This document shows, piece after piece, positions 23,442 to 33,074 of a stretch of DNA of 64,000 nt. Position numbers and translations under genes: made by a program. Position 1 is the first letter of the stretch, and the number at the start of each line of letters is the position of its first letter. Under the pieces are notes generated by a model. That model did no database searches and was not told the origin of the DNA. It saw only the letters and a list, made by a program, of their open reading frames with translations. The DNA is from Frigoribacterium sp. MEB024. Lineage in GTDB: Bacteria; Actinomycetota; Actinomycetes; Actinomycetales; Microbacteriaceae. Location of the stretch: the NCBI RefSeq assembly GCF_000878135.1, contig NZ_JXQZ01000027.1:37494-101493 (forward strand), in the 5' to 3' direction.

Positions 23442-26400
23442 ATGCTCACCGCCGAGTCGAAGATGGCTCTTCCCCCCGTGCCCACTGATCAGGCCGCCGC
23501 CGGAGTCGCCGTCTGGTCGGAACCCCTCGTCCTCGACACCTACCTGCCGGGCGAGCCCGACCGGTACCCCGCCTTCCTCGACGCCCGCGTCTACCAGGGA
23601 TCGTCCGGGCGGGTCTTCCCGCTGCCGTTCCACGAGCGCATCTCCGCCGAGAAGCGGCCGCACGAGTGGCAGGCCGTCCACCTCGAGAACCGCTGGCTGC
23701 GCCTGGTGATCCTGCCCCAGCTCGGAGGACGGCTGCACGTCGCCTACGACAAGACCGCCGACTACGACGTCTTCTACCGCAACAACGTCATCAAGCCGGC
23801 CCTGGTCGGCCTGGCCGGTCCGTGGATCTCGGGCGGCGTCGAGTTCAACTGGCCCCAGCACCACCGCCCCGCGACCTTCCTGCCGACCGACGTGTCGATC
23901 GAGCGAGAGGCCGACGGGTCGGTGACGGTGTGGTGCTCCGACCACGACCCCTTCGCCCGGATGAAGGGCATGCACGGCATCCGGCTGCGCCCCGACTCGT
24001 CGCTCATCGAGGCCAGGGTGCGCCTCTTCAACCGCAGCGACGAGACGCAGACCTTCCTCTGGTGGGCCAACGTCGCCGCCGCCGTGGGCGACGACTACCA
24101 GTCGTTCTTCCCCACCGACGTGCGGCACGTGGCTGACCACGCCAAACGGGCCGTCGTGACCTTCCCCCGGGTCGAGGGCGACTACTACGGCGTCGACTAC
24201 CCGGCCCGCGTCGACGACGAGCACCCCGACGCCGACCGCCTCGACTGGTACCGCAACATCCCCGTGCCGACCTCGTACATGGTGACCCACACCGACGACG
24301 ACTTCTTCGGCGGCTACGACCACGGGCGGCGCGCGGGCTTCGTGCACTGGGCCGACCGGGCCATCTCGCCCGGCAAGAAGCAGTGGACCTGGGGTGACGC
24401 CCCCTTCGGCCACGCCTGGGACGCGAACCTCACCGACGGCGACGGCCCCTACGTCGAGCTCATGGCCGGCGTCTACACCGACAACCAGCCCGACTTCTCG
24501 TTCCTCACCCCGGGCGAGACGAAGACCTTCAGCCAGTACTGGTACCCGATCACCGAGATCGGCCCCGCCCACCAGGCGACCCGTGACGGGGCCCTGCGCG
24601 TCGAGCAGCTCGACGACCCCGCCGGGGCCGGGAGCGCCCTGCGCATCGGTCTCGCCGTCACGGCCGTCCACCCGCGGGCCGAGATCGTCGTCCGCACGGT
24701 CGACGGCACCGTCCTCGACTCGGTCACGGTCGACGTCGAACCCGGCCTGCCGTCGGTGCTCGACCGGTCCCTGCCGGCGGACGTCCTCCTCTCCGACGTC
24801 GTCGTGGAGGCGCGCTCCGCCGGACGCACGCTCGTCACGGTGCTCGGCTCCACGGTCCGGGCGAGCCTCGACGCGGTGGCCGCGGCCGGCACCCCGGAGG
24901 CCGACACCCCCGTGGACGGCACCCCCGAGGCCGCCCCCGAGACGGCCGCCCCCGAGGCCGCCGTCGCCCCGCCCGCCCCCGCCGACGTCGAGACCGTCGA
25001 GGAGCTCTTCCTCATCGGCCAGTACCTGCGGCAGTACCGTCACGCGACCCGCTCGCCCGAGCCCTACTGGCGCGAGGCGCTCCGCCGCGACCGGGGCGAC
25101 GTCCGCAGCAACGTCGCCCTGGCGACCCTCCTCCACGCCGCGGCCCGCTACGACGAAGCCCTCGCGCTCCTCCGTGTCGCGGTCGGCCGTCAGTCGGCGT
25201 GGGCGCCGAACCCGGCCGACGGCGAGGCCCTCTACCGTCTCGGCCTCACGCTCGTGCGCCTCGGGCGCACCGACGAGGCGAAGGAGGCGCTGGAGAAGTC
25301 CGCCTGGAACGCCGCCTGGGTGGCTCCCGCGTCGCTGGCCCTGGCCCGGCTCGCCGGTCCGGCCGACCCCGTCCGGGCCGAGGCCCTCTTGCGCACGGCC
25401 CTGTCGCACGGCACCGACAACCTGCAGGTGCGCGACCTGCTCGCGCTGACCCTGCGCGGCCTCGGCCGGCACGACGAGGCGGACAGGCTGCTCGCCGAGA
25501 CCCTCGAGCTCGACCCGCTCGACCAGTGGGCGCGACACCTCGCGGGCCGACGCCTCACGGACGACGCCCCGACGCTGCTCGACGTCGCGCTCGAGTACGG
25601 CTCGTCCGGGCACGTCGACGAGGCGCTCCGCGTCCTCGACCTCGCCCAGGGGGCCGTCGCGTCCACCGCGCTCGGGCAGGTGGCGGTCGGTCCGCTGCTC
25701 GCCTACCACCGCGCCTCCTCGTTGGCGAGGACCGGCCGCGTGGACGAGGCGCGTCGGGCACTCGCCGCGGTCCACGCCCTCGACGCGACCAACTGCCTGC
25801 CCTCGCGCCTCGACGACGTCGCGGCCCTGCTCGACGCCGTCGCCCTCGAGCCGGCCGACGGCCTCGCCTGGTCGCTGTTGGGCAGCTGGTGTTACGACCG
25901 GGGCCGCGGGCAGGACGCCGTCGACGCCTGGCGACGGGCCGCCGCGACCGACCTGGACGACGCGCAGGCCGCCGTCGTGCAGCGGAACCTCGGCGTGGCC
26001 GCCTACAACGTGCTGGCCGACCCCGACCTCGCGGCTCGTCACTACGACGACGCGCTGCGCGTCCGTCCCGACGACTCCCGGCTGCTCTTCGAGTCCGACG
26101 AGCTGGCCGGGCGGCTGGGGGCGTCCGCCGACGACCGGCTGGCCGAGCTCGAGTCACGGATCGACCTCGTCGCCGAGCGGGACGACCTCTGCGTGGTGCG
26201 CGCCCGACTGCTCACCGAGGTGGGACGCCCGGACGACGCGCTCGCCGTGCTCACCTCGCGCAGCTTCCAGCCCTGGGAGGGTGGCGAGGGCCAGGTGCTC
26301 GGCGCCTGGGACGACGCCTGCCTCGCCGTGTCCCGTCGGGCGCTGGCCGAGGGCGACGCCGAGCGGGCGCGATCCGCCGTCGAGGCCGCCCTCACCCCAC

Positions 26401-26891
26401 CCGCCACCCTCGGCGAGGCGCGGCACCCGCTCGCCACCACGGCCGAGCTGCACCTGGCCCTCGGCGACGCGCTCGCCGCGGCGGGAGACGCCGACGCCGC
26501 CCGGGCCGCCTGGGCCGAGGCCTCCCGGTCGACCGGCGACTTCGCGGGCATGGCCACGCAGGCCTTCACCGAGCGCAGCGCGGCCACCGTCCGTGCCCTC
26601 TCCCGTCTGGGCGAGGTCGAGCGGGCGGCCGACCTGCTGGGGGACTTCGACTCGTACGTGGACGAGCTCTCGCGCACACCGGGCGAGGTCGACTACTTCG
26701 CCACCTCGCTACCGTCGATGCTGCTCTTCCACGACGACCCGCAGGACGTGCGCGACGCCGAGGTGGCGACCCTGCGCCGCGTCGTCGCCGCCCTCTCGGC
26801 CGAGCTCGGGGTCACGACCGACCCGACCCGCGCCTCCTCCGACCCGACCGCACCCGTGGTCACGCCCGGCGACGACGCCGTGCGCCCCTAG
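23442..26891 (+). CDS. DUF5107 protein with C-terminal TPR array
   Basis: A 1149-residue cytosolic protein from ATG 23442. Residues about 40-390 form the DUF5107 domain, with LPQLGGRLHVAYDKTADYDV, GGVEFNWPQHHRPATFLPTD and TQTFLWWANVAA. The pattern recalls galactose-mutarotase-type folds, and I infer sugar binding. An Ala/Pro/Glu-rich linker lies near 490-515. The rest is a long series of tetratricopeptide-like repeats (for example ARYDEALALLRVAVG and GRHDEADRLLAETLELDP) suited to holding partners. DUF5107-TPR proteins are recurrent in carbohydrate loci but have no proven activity. It heads an operon with a periplasmic-type binding protein and transporter. The ATPase start follows further down. 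Confidence 0.9.
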   Translation: MLTAESKMALPPVPTDQAAAGVAVWSEPLVLDTYLPGEPDRYPAFLDARVYQGSSGRVFPLPFHERISAEKRPHEWQAVHLENRWLRLVILPQLGGRLHVAYDKTADYDVFYRNNVIKPALVGLAGPWISGGVEFNWPQHHRPATFLPTDVSIEREADGSVTVWCSDHDPFARMKGMHGIRLRPDSSLIEARVRLFNRSDETQTFLWWANVAAAVGDDYQSFFPTDVRHVADHAKRAVVTFPRVEGDYYGVDYPARVDDEHPDADRLDWYRNIPVPTSYMVTHTDDDFFGGYDHGRRAGFVHWADRAISPGKKQWTWGDAPFGHAWDANLTDGDGPYVELMAGVYTDNQPDFSFLTPGETKTFSQYWYPITEIGPAHQATRDGALRVEQLDDPAGAGSALRIGLAVTAVHPRAEIVVRTVDGTVLDSVTVDVEPGLPSVLDRSLPADVLLSDVVVEARSAGRTLVTVLGSTVRASLDAVAAAGTPEADTPVDGTPEAAPETAAPEAAVAPPAPADVETVEELFLIGQYLRQYRHATRSPEPYWREALRRDRGDVRSNVALATLLHAAARYDEALALLRVAVGRQSAWAPNPADGEALYRLGLTLVRLGRTDEAKEALEKSAWNAAWVAPASLALARLAGPADPVRAEALLRTALSHGTDNLQVRDLLALTLRGLGRHDEADRLLAETLELDPLDQWARHLAGRRLTDDAPTLLDVALEYGSSGHVDEALRVLDLAQGAVASTALGQVAVGPLLAYHRASSLARTGRVDEARRALAAVHALDATNCLPSRLDDVAALLDAVALEPADGLAWSLLGSWCYDRGRGQDAVDAWRRAAATDLDDAQAAVVQRNLGVAAYNVLADPDLAARHYDDALRVRPDDSRLLFESDELAGRLGASADDRLAELESRIDLVAERDDLCVVRARLLTEVGRPDDALAVLTSRSFQPWEGGEGQVLGAWDDACLAVSRRALAEGDAERARSAVEAALTPPATLGEARHPLATTAELHLALGDALAAAGDADAARAAWAEASRSTGDFAGMATQAFTERSAATVRALSRLGEVERAADLLGDFDSYVDELSRTPGEVDYFATSLPSMLLFHDDPQDVRDAEVATLRRVVAALSAELGVTTDPTRASSDPTAPVVTPGDDAVRP

Positions 26892-26907
26892 AAAGGAACC
26901 CCGACCC

Positions 26908-27915
26908 ATGTCACCCATCACCAGGACCCGACGGCGCGTCCTCGCCGTGGCCGCCGCGCTCGCCGCGTCGGTCGCGCTCGCGGGCTGCTCCATCCCCAGC
27001 GCCGACGGAGGCGACGGCGGCACCGAGCGCATCGGCGCCCTGTACCTCGACTCCCAGGGCTTCTACGGCGGCGTCAAGAAGGGCGTCCAGGACGCCGCGG
27101 ACGCCGACTCGAAGAACGTCGACTTCCTCGAGTCCACCTCGGCGGGCGACGTGTCGAAGGAGAGCTCGTTCATGAACACGCTCACCTCGTCCGCCGTCAG
27201 CGCCATCATCCTGTCCGCGGTCTCGACCGACGGCAGCGTCCCCGCGGTCCGGCAGGCCAGCGAGGCCGGCATCCCGGTCATCTGCTACAACACCTGCGTC
27301 AGCGACGACGCCGTCGACCAGTACGTCACGGCGTGGGTGCTCGGCGACCCGCTCAAGTTCGGCGGCGACCTCGGGAAGCAGGCCGCGACCTACTTCACCG
27401 AGGCCGGCATCACGGCGCCCAAGATGGGCGTCATCAACTGCGAGCAGTACGAGGTCTGCCAGCAGCGCTACAAGGGCTTCTCCGAGGCGCTGACCGCGGC
27501 CCTGCCCGGCACCGTGTTCGTCGCCAACCAGGAGGGCGCCGAGGTCGACACCGCCGTCTCGACCGCCGAGCAGATGCTCAGCGCGAACCCCGACCTCGAC
27601 GGTCTCTACGGTGAGGCGGGCGGCGCGACCGTCGGCGCCTACAAGGCCGTGCAGACCCGAGGGCTCGTCGGTCAGGTCGCCGTCTTCGGTTCGGACATGA
27701 CGAGCGACATCGCCGCCGAGCTCGCCGACGGTTCGGTGCTCAAGGCCGTCGTCGACATCAGCGGCATCGAGGCGGGCAAGCTCGCCTTCGCCGCGGCCCA
27801 GGACGCCATCGACGGCAAGACGCCCGCCGAGAAGGTCGTGGCCGCACCGATCGACCTGTACCTGCCGGCCGACGCCGCCGGGTGGACCGAGACCCACCCC
27901 GACGGCCTCCCCTGA
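26908..27915 (+). CDS. Sugar ABC transporter substrate-binding lipoprotein
   Basis: A 335-residue type I periplasmic-binding protein. The signal peptide ends in lipobox LAGC with Cys27, so it is anchored outside the membrane. The mature part starts [20 protein letters not shown], then [19 protein letters not shown] and [20 protein letters not shown], as in RbsB/XylF-like proteins that bind monosaccharides. Cys pairs ([13 protein letters not shown]) could form disulfides. ATG 26908 follows GAAAGGAACC, 16 bp after the TPR gene. The ligand is unknown but should be a small sugar or polyol. Confidence 0.93.
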   Translation: MSPITRTRRRVLAVAAALAASVALAGCSIPSADGGDGGTERIGALYLDSQGFYGGVKKGVQDAADADSKNVDFLESTSAGDVSKESSFMNTLTSSAVSAIILSAVSTDGSVPAVRQASEAGIPVICYNTCVSDDAVDQYVTAWVLGDPLKFGGDLGKQAATYFTEAGITAPKMGVINCEQYEVCQQRYKGFSEALTAALPGTVFVANQEGAEVDTAVSTAEQMLSANPDLDGLYGEAGGATVGAYKAVQTRGLVGQVAVFGSDMTSDIAAELADGSVLKAVVDISGIEAGKLAFAAAQDAIDGKTPAEKVVAAPIDLYLPADAAGWTETHPDGLP

Positions 27916-27992
27916 TCGGCGCCGGGGGCCCCGGCACGACGCCGGGCCCCCGCCGCCCCTCACCCCGTCCCCTCGATCCCAGGAGGATCCCC

Positions 27993-29537
27993 TTGTCAGA
28001 GTCGACAGCTCCCATCCCGGACGCGCCGCTCGATCCCGCCCGTGACCGCGGCGCCCCCATCGCCGAGGCCCGCGGCGTCAGCCAGGTCTACCCCGGCGTC
28101 ACCGCGCTCGACGGAGTCGACTTCGCCGTGCACGCCGGCGAGGTGCGGGCGCTGCTCGGCCAGAACGGTGCCGGCAAGTCCACGCTGATCCGGCTGCTGA
28201 GCGGGGTCGAGACCCCCACGACCGGCGAGGTCCTGCTCGGTGGCGTGCCGCTCGGCGCCGGCGGCGTGACCGCGGCCGCCGCAGCCGGCGTCGCCACGTG
28301 CTACCAAGAGCTCAGCCTCGTGCCCGGCGTGACCGTGGCCGAGAACCTGGCCATGGGCCGATGGCCGCGCGGTCGTTTCGGCATCGACACCCGGGCCATG
28401 GTCGAGCGGGCCCGTGCCACCTTCGAGCGCCTCGGCGCCGACATCGACGTGCACGCCGAGGTCGCCGGGCTGACCCTCGCGCAACAGCAGATCGTCGAGA
28501 TCGGACGGGCGTTGCAGGACGACCCGCGCCTCCTGATCCTCGACGAGCCCACCAGCGCGCTCGCCGCCGCCGAGGTCGACCTCGTGCTCGACACGGTCAA
28601 GCGTCTCGCGGCGCAGGGCGTCGCCGTGCTCTACGTCAGCCACCGCATGGACGAGATCCGGCAGATCGCCGACACGGCCACGGTGATGCGCAACGGGAAG
28701 GTCGTCGAGACGGTGTCGATCGCCGGCAGCGACACCGCCCACATCATCGAGCTGATGATCGGTGCCGACCCCGAGGAGCGCGGCGTCGTCACACGCCCCG
28801 TCACGAGCGGCGAGGTGTTGCTCGCCGTCACCGACCTCGAGGTCGCCCCGAAGCTCTCGGGCGTCACCTTCGAGGGTCGGGCCGGCGAGGTGCTCGGCAT
28901 CGCCGGCCTGCTGGGCTCGGGACGCACCGAGCTGCTCCAGGCGATCGCGGGCTTCCGTCCGGCGACCGGGGGCACGATCGCGATCGCGGGCTCCGTCGTC
29001 GACCGGCCCAGCGCCTCCCGCATGCTCTCGCTCGGGGTCGGCATGACGCCCGAGGACCGCAAGGGCCGCGGCGTGATCCCCGGCCTCGGCATCGACGAGA
29101 ACATCGTCATGAGCGACTTCGGCCGGGTGACCCGGGGAGGCGCGCTGTCGTCGGGTGCGATCGCGACGGCCACGAAGGCGCTCGCCGAGCGTCTGAACAT
29201 CAAGGCACACGACCTGGGCCGGCCGATCGGCACGCTCAGCGGCGGCAACCAGCAGAAGGCGGTCATCGCGCGGTGGCTGCACGCCGACAGTCGCGTGCTC
29301 CTGCTCGACGAGCCGACGCGAGGCGTCGACGTCGAGGCGAAGGCGCAGATCTACGAGATCATGCGCGCCGTCGCCGACACCGGCAAGCTCGTCGTCTTCG
29401 TCTCGAGCGAGGTCGAAGAGCTGCCCCTCGCCTGCGACCGCGTGCTCGTGCTGCGCGACGGCGGCCTCCGCGAGGAGTTCCGCGCCCCCGACATCTCCCT
29501 GCCCGTGCTGCTCCAGGCCTCCATGGTCTCGAGCTGA
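27993..29537 (+). CDS. Sugar ABC transporter ATPase (RbsA-like, two nucleotide-binding domains)
   Basis: A 514-residue protein from TTG 27993, preceded by AGGAGG. The first Walker A is GQNGAGKST (residues 56-64), with Walker [17 protein letters not shown]. The second half has the degenerate Walker [12 protein letters not shown] and signature [16 protein letters not shown] with [15 protein letters not shown]. This asymmetric pair is diagnostic of RbsA/XylG/MglA ATPases. It energises uptake with the binding protein upstream and the permease 14 bp downstream. Confidence 0.95.
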   Translation: MSESTAPIPDAPLDPARDRGAPIAEARGVSQVYPGVTALDGVDFAVHAGEVRALLGQNGAGKSTLIRLLSGVETPTTGEVLLGGVPLGAGGVTAAAAAGVATCYQELSLVPGVTVAENLAMGRWPRGRFGIDTRAMVERARATFERLGADIDVHAEVAGLTLAQQQIVEIGRALQDDPRLLILDEPTSALAAAEVDLVLDTVKRLAAQGVAVLYVSHRMDEIRQIADTATVMRNGKVVETVSIAGSDTAHIIELMIGADPEERGVVTRPVTSGEVLLAVTDLEVAPKLSGVTFEGRAGEVLGIAGLLGSGRTELLQAIAGFRPATGGTIAIAGSVVDRPSASRMLSLGVGMTPEDRKGRGVIPGLGIDENIVMSDFGRVTRGGALSSGAIATATKALAERLNIKAHDLGRPIGTLSGGNQQKAVIARWLHADSRVLLLDEPTRGVDVEAKAQIYEIMRAVADTGKLVVFVSSEVEELPLACDRVLVLRDGGLREEFRAPDISLPVLLQASMVSS

Positions 29538-29551
29538 AGAAGGACGACCCG

Positions 29552-30601
29552 ATGACCACCACACTCGACCCCACGACCACCCCGACCGGCGGACCAGGAG
29601 GCGCGCCTCGCGACTCCGCGCTCGGTCGCGTCCGTGACGCCTTCCGTCGCAACACCACGCTCGTCAACATCGTCGGCCTGCTGGTCGCGATCGTGCTGCT
29701 GTACCTCTACCTGATGTTCAACGCGGTCGGCTTCTTCACCGTGGCGAACCAGAGCGGCCTGCTGCGCGACGCCGCGCTGATCGGCATCGCCGCCACCGGC
29801 ATGACCCTGGTGATCATCGCCGGCGAGATCGACGTGAGCACCGGCCCCGCCGTCGCGCTCTCGTCGGTGATCGTCGCCGTCGCCATGACCCAGTGGGGGC
29901 TTCCCGCCCTGCTGGCGATCCTCATCACGCTCGTGGTCGGAGCCGGCTGGGGTGCCCTCGCCGGCGTGCTGCGCGCGAGGTTCCTCGTGCCGTCGTTCAT
30001 CGCCACCCTCGGTCTCTGGAGCGTGCTGCGGGGCCTCGGCCAGTTCGGCACCGACGCCCTGCCCGTGCCGCTGCCGCTCGACGACCCGGTCATGCCGTTC
30101 CTCACCGGCACGGTGTTCGGCGTCCCGACGCCCGCCGTCGTGATGATCCTGGCCTTCCTCGTCTTCGCCTTCGTCGCCCGCAAGACCGCGTTCGGCCGCT
30201 CGGTCTTCGCGATCGGCGGCAACGCGGCGGCCGCCCGGCTGGCCGGCATCAAGGTCGCCCGGGTGCGGATCGTGCTGTTCGCGATCATGGGCATGCTCGG
30301 CGCGCTCAGCGGCGTGCTGCTCGCGGCCCGTCTCGGCTCGGGCAACGCCGGCGCCGCCAACGGCCTCGAGTTCGACGTCATCGCCGCGGTCGTCATCGGC
30401 GGCACCGCGATGTCGGGCGGCCGGGGCAGCCTGATCGGCACCTTCCTCGGCGTGATCTTCATCACCCTCATCGGCAACGGGCTCGTGCTGCTCGGCGTCG
30501 ACTCCTTCCTGCAGAGCGTCGTCCGCGGTGTCATCATCGTGCTCGCCGTGCTGCTCAACGTCACCCTGTCCCGCAAGCGCGGGTCGATCGAAGAGAGCTA
30601 G
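29552..30601 (+). CDS. Sugar ABC transporter permease (RbsC-like)
   Basis: A 349-residue membrane protein with eight to ten hydrophobic helices (first at about 45-65) and the RbsC-type loop ATGMTLVIIAGEIDVSTGPA. GGTAMSGGRGSLIGTFLGVI near the end is the EAA-like region of this permease class that docks the ATPase. Its N-terminal 35 residues are a soluble low-complexity tail containing one copy of the AGGAGGCGC oligomer. It is directly coupled to the ATPase gene. Confidence 0.94.
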   Translation: MTTTLDPTTTPTGGPGGAPRDSALGRVRDAFRRNTTLVNIVGLLVAIVLLYLYLMFNAVGFFTVANQSGLLRDAALIGIAATGMTLVIIAGEIDVSTGPAVALSSVIVAVAMTQWGLPALLAILITLVVGAGWGALAGVLRARFLVPSFIATLGLWSVLRGLGQFGTDALPVPLPLDDPVMPFLTGTVFGVPTPAVVMILAFLVFAFVARKTAFGRSVFAIGGNAAAARLAGIKVARVRIVLFAIMGMLGALSGVLLAARLGSGNAGAANGLEFDVIAAVVIGGTAMSGGRGSLIGTFLGVIFITLIGNGLVLLGVDSFLQSVVRGVIIVLAVLLNVTLSRKRGSIEES

Positions 30602-30604
30602 ACC

Positions 30605-31786
30605 ATGACCACCACCGCACCCTCCGCCACCGCGTCCTCCGCCGGGGACGCGACCCGCGCCTCCTCGTCCCCCTCCGGCACCATGCAGGGCGTGTTCCTG
30701 CCCGGCGACGGCACCGCCGAGCTGCGGACGCACGACGTGCCGACGCCCGGCCCCGGGCAGGTGCTCGTGCAGGTCGGCGCGAGCGGCATCTGCGGCAGCG
30801 ACATCGGCTTCATCTACCACGGCTACAAGACCCACAAGGGTCTCGACGGCGCCCCCGCCTACCAGGGCGTCGTCGCCGGCCACGAGCCGAGCGGCCGCAT
30901 CGTCTCGACGGGCCCCGGGGTCACGCGCTTCGGCGTCGGCGACGACGTCATCGTCTACCACATCCAGGGCTGCGGACGCTGCCGCAACTGCCGCTCGGGC
31001 TACTTCATCAGCTGCACCGACCAGCCGAACAAGGCGTCGTACGGCTGGCAGCGCGACGGCGGCCACGCCGAGTACGTGCTGGTCGACGAGTCGACCTGCG
31101 TGCCCCTGCCCGACGGGCTGTCGTTCGTCGACGGCGCCCTGATCGCCTGCGGATTCGGCACCGCCTACGAGGGCCTGCGCCGCACCGGCGTGCACGGCGG
31201 GGAGGACCTGCTCGTCGTCGGCCTCGGGCCGGTCGGCCTCGCCGCGGCCATGCTCGGCCGCATGCTCGGCGCCCGCCGGGTGATCGGCGTCGAGCGGTCG
31301 CCCGAGCGCATCGAGTTCGTCCGGGCGACCGGCCTGGTCGACGACGTCGTCCTCGCCGACGGCGACGCGGTCGCGAACGTGCTGGCCCTGACCGACGGCG
31401 TCGGCTGCCAGGTCACGGTCGACTGCTCGGGCAGCACGCCCGGCCGTCTGACCGCGGTCGAGGCCGCGGCCGAGTGGGGTCGCGTCGGCCTGCTCGGCGA
31501 GGGCGGGCGCCTCGAGACCGAGGTCTCGGACACCCTGCTGCACAAGCAGCTCACCCTCACGGCGTCGTGGGTCACCTCGGTGCAGGGCATGGAGGACGTC
31601 GCGCGCATGATCGCCGCGGACGGCCTCAGCCCCGAGATCGTCGTCTCGCACCGGCTCCCGTTGACCGACGCCGACGAGGCCTACCGCATCGCCGCGGCCG
31701 GGGCGACCGGCAAGGTCGTGCTGATCCCGGCGGGTGCGCCCGTGCGCGAGGAGGTCGGCTCGCGCGAACCGGCTCCGCGCGCGTGA
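30605..31786 (+). CDS. Zinc-dependent polyol/threonine-type dehydrogenase
   Basis: A 393-residue medium-chain dehydrogenase starting 3 bp after the permease stop. GASGICGSDIGFIY holds the catalytic Cys, VVAGHEPSG the second zinc ligand, and QGCGRCRNCRSGYFISC the structural zinc lobe. VVGLGPVGLAAAMLGRMLG is the NAD site. The family includes sorbitol, threonine and inositol dehydrogenases. Its position in the transport operon suggests it oxidises the imported sugar or a derivative at a hydroxyl group. The first 25 residues are a variable Thr/Ser/Ala tail (one oligomer copy). Confidence 0.93.
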   Translation: MTTTAPSATASSAGDATRASSSPSGTMQGVFLPGDGTAELRTHDVPTPGPGQVLVQVGASGICGSDIGFIYHGYKTHKGLDGAPAYQGVVAGHEPSGRIVSTGPGVTRFGVGDDVIVYHIQGCGRCRNCRSGYFISCTDQPNKASYGWQRDGGHAEYVLVDESTCVPLPDGLSFVDGALIACGFGTAYEGLRRTGVHGGEDLLVVGLGPVGLAAAMLGRMLGARRVIGVERSPERIEFVRATGLVDDVVLADGDAVANVLALTDGVGCQVTVDCSGSTPGRLTAVEAAAEWGRVGLLGEGGRLETEVSDTLLHKQLTLTASWVTSVQGMEDVARMIAADGLSPEIVVSHRLPLTDADEAYRIAAAGATGKVVLIPAGAPVREEVGSREPAPRA

Positions 31787-32751
31787 CGTCCCGTCCGGTC
31801 GTCGTCGAGGCGGGCACGCCCGAGCTGCCGCTGCTGCGGGTGACGACGCCCGACCTCGAGCTCGTCTTCGCACCCACCCGGGGCGGTCGCTTGCTGTCGC
31901 TGGTCGCCCACGGCCGCGAGCGGCTCTGGCGCGACCCGGCGCTGATCGACGCCGACCTCGCACCGGTCGTCCCCGTGGCCGAGTGGCCGGCGGGCGACGG
32001 CGACATGTCGACCTGGGCCAACGTCGGCGGCTCGAAGACCTGGCCGGCGCCGCAGGGCTGGTCGGGACCCGACGAGTGGGCCGGCCCGCCCGACCCCGTG
32101 CTCGACTCGGGGCCGTGGGCGGTCGGGTGGCACCTCGACGACGGAGCCGTGACCGTGGTGCTGACCAGCGCCGACGACGTCCGCTCGGGCCTCCGAGTCG
32201 AACGCCGCTTCACGGTGCCCGCCGTCGGTGCCGCGTTCCGCCAGACGGCGACCTTCACCAACGTCTCGGACGTCCCGCGCACCTGGTCGATCTGGGAGGT
32301 CTGCCAGGTCGACACCCGAGGAGGCGCGGGTCGCCCCCTCGAGGACGCCGCGGTCGTCGTCGCCCACGCCGCGCCTCCCCTCGAACTCGACCTCGGCGGC
32401 TGGGAGGGCGACGTCCCGTCGTCACGCCACGGGGACGACGTGCTGCTGCCGGTCGGGACCGGCGTGGCCAAGCGCGGCTACCCCGAGGCGTCGGGCTCCG
32501 CGGCCTACCGCGACCCCGACGGCACCACACTCACGCTCGCCACCGAACCCGCGGCCGGGGGCACGTGGCCCGACGGCGGGTCGAAGGTCGAGATCTGGCT
32601 GCAGCGCCCCACGGCGTCGCCGATCGGCGAGCTCGGCGACCTGCACCCCTCGGCGCACCTCGTCGAGCTCGAGGTGCTGGGGCCGCTCGTCACCCTCGCG
32701 CCGGGCCAGGCGACGAGCCTCGACGTCGCGTGGTCGGTGCGGCAAGGCTGA
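31783..32751 (+). CDS. DUF4380 (galactose-mutarotase-like) protein
   Basis: A 322-residue protein. The GTG start at 31783 overlaps the dehydrogenase stop by 4 bp (GTGA), implying coupled translation. FAPTRGGRLLSLVAHGRERL and RTWSIWEVCQVDTRGG fit DUF4380, a domain with mutarotase-type beta sandwich whose activity is unknown. No signal peptide is seen. Together with DUF5107 this gives the operon two predicted mutarotase-like folds at its ends, suggesting handling of a specific sugar anomer or glycoside in the cytoplasm. Confidence 0.85.
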   Translation: MTSRPVVVEAGTPELPLLRVTTPDLELVFAPTRGGRLLSLVAHGRERLWRDPALIDADLAPVVPVAEWPAGDGDMSTWANVGGSKTWPAPQGWSGPDEWAGPPDPVLDSGPWAVGWHLDDGAVTVVLTSADDVRSGLRVERRFTVPAVGAAFRQTATFTNVSDVPRTWSIWEVCQVDTRGGAGRPLEDAAVVVAHAAPPLELDLGGWEGDVPSSRHGDDVLLPVGTGVAKRGYPEASGSAAYRDPDGTTLTLATEPAAGGTWPDGGSKVEIWLQRPTASPIGELGDLHPSAHLVELEVLGPLVTLAPGQATSLDVAWSVRQG

Positions 32752-32822
32752 GCCGCCCCGCTGCCGCCTCCGCCCCGCTGCCGCCTCCGCTCCGGTCCGC
32801 TCCGCGCGAGCCGCCCTCGCAC

Positions 32823-32879
32823 CCGGTTCCGAACCATGAACCCCGAAGCTTCCGGGTTCATCGTTCGAAACGGGGTTCA
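32823..32879. repeat. Long palindrome, family B copy 2
   Basis: GAACCATGAACCCCGAAGC and GCTTCCGGGTTCATCGTTC pair around the central AAGCTT with a few mismatches, matching the core of 22401-22462. It follows the DUF4380 gene by about 70 bp and probably terminates the sugar operon. Confidence 0.82.
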
Positions 32880-33029
32880 TCGCGACACGAGTTCACCCAC
32901 CGGACACCCACCGCCCCTACGCTCGCCACGACAGCGCCTAGGGTTCCGGGGTCCCACGATCCGACTGGTCCGAGCGGCGCCACGGTCGGGCGCCATCGCC
33001 GGGCCGTCATCTGAACGGACAAAAGCCTG

Positions 33030-33072
33030 GAGGACCCGTTCGGCGCGCCCCGCGCCGAGCCGATGGGTCCTC
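33030..33072 (+). promoter_or_regulatory. Stable leader hairpin before the EamA gene
   Basis: GAGGACCC (33030-33037) pairs with GGGTCCTC (33065-33072), and inner CGGCGCG (33041-33047) with CGCGCCG (33051-33057). The outer stem includes the ribosome-binding GGAGG and ends 2 bp before ATG 33075. It could block initiation until opened. It fits no riboswitch class I know. Confidence 0.55.
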
Positions 33073-33074
33073 GC

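Larger units (their letters stand above)
32752..33074. other. Intergenic region with palindrome and leader hairpin
   Basis: A family B palindrome (32823-32879) closes the sugar operon. Bases 32880-33029 hold no gene I can support. A strong stem (33030-33072) sits immediately before the EamA start. A run of short, mostly proline-rich frames here looks non-coding. Confidence 0.6.

Noticed and set aside
23205..26042. A 945-codon minus-strand frame across the DUF5107-TPR gene
   Set aside because: Same shadow effect; no domain pattern, and the plus-strand frame has clear domain motifs and codon bias.
28527..28535. GCGCCTCCT in the sugar ATPase gene counted as a dispersed element
   Set aside because: Here it encodes the conserved Pro-Arg-Leu-Leu before Walker B (LLILDEP), so protein constraint explains it.
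32755..33060. Short plus-strand frame before the EamA gene as a small protein
   Set aside because: The translation is Pro/Ser/Arg-rich, spans a palindrome and lacks a ribosome site; it looks non-coding.
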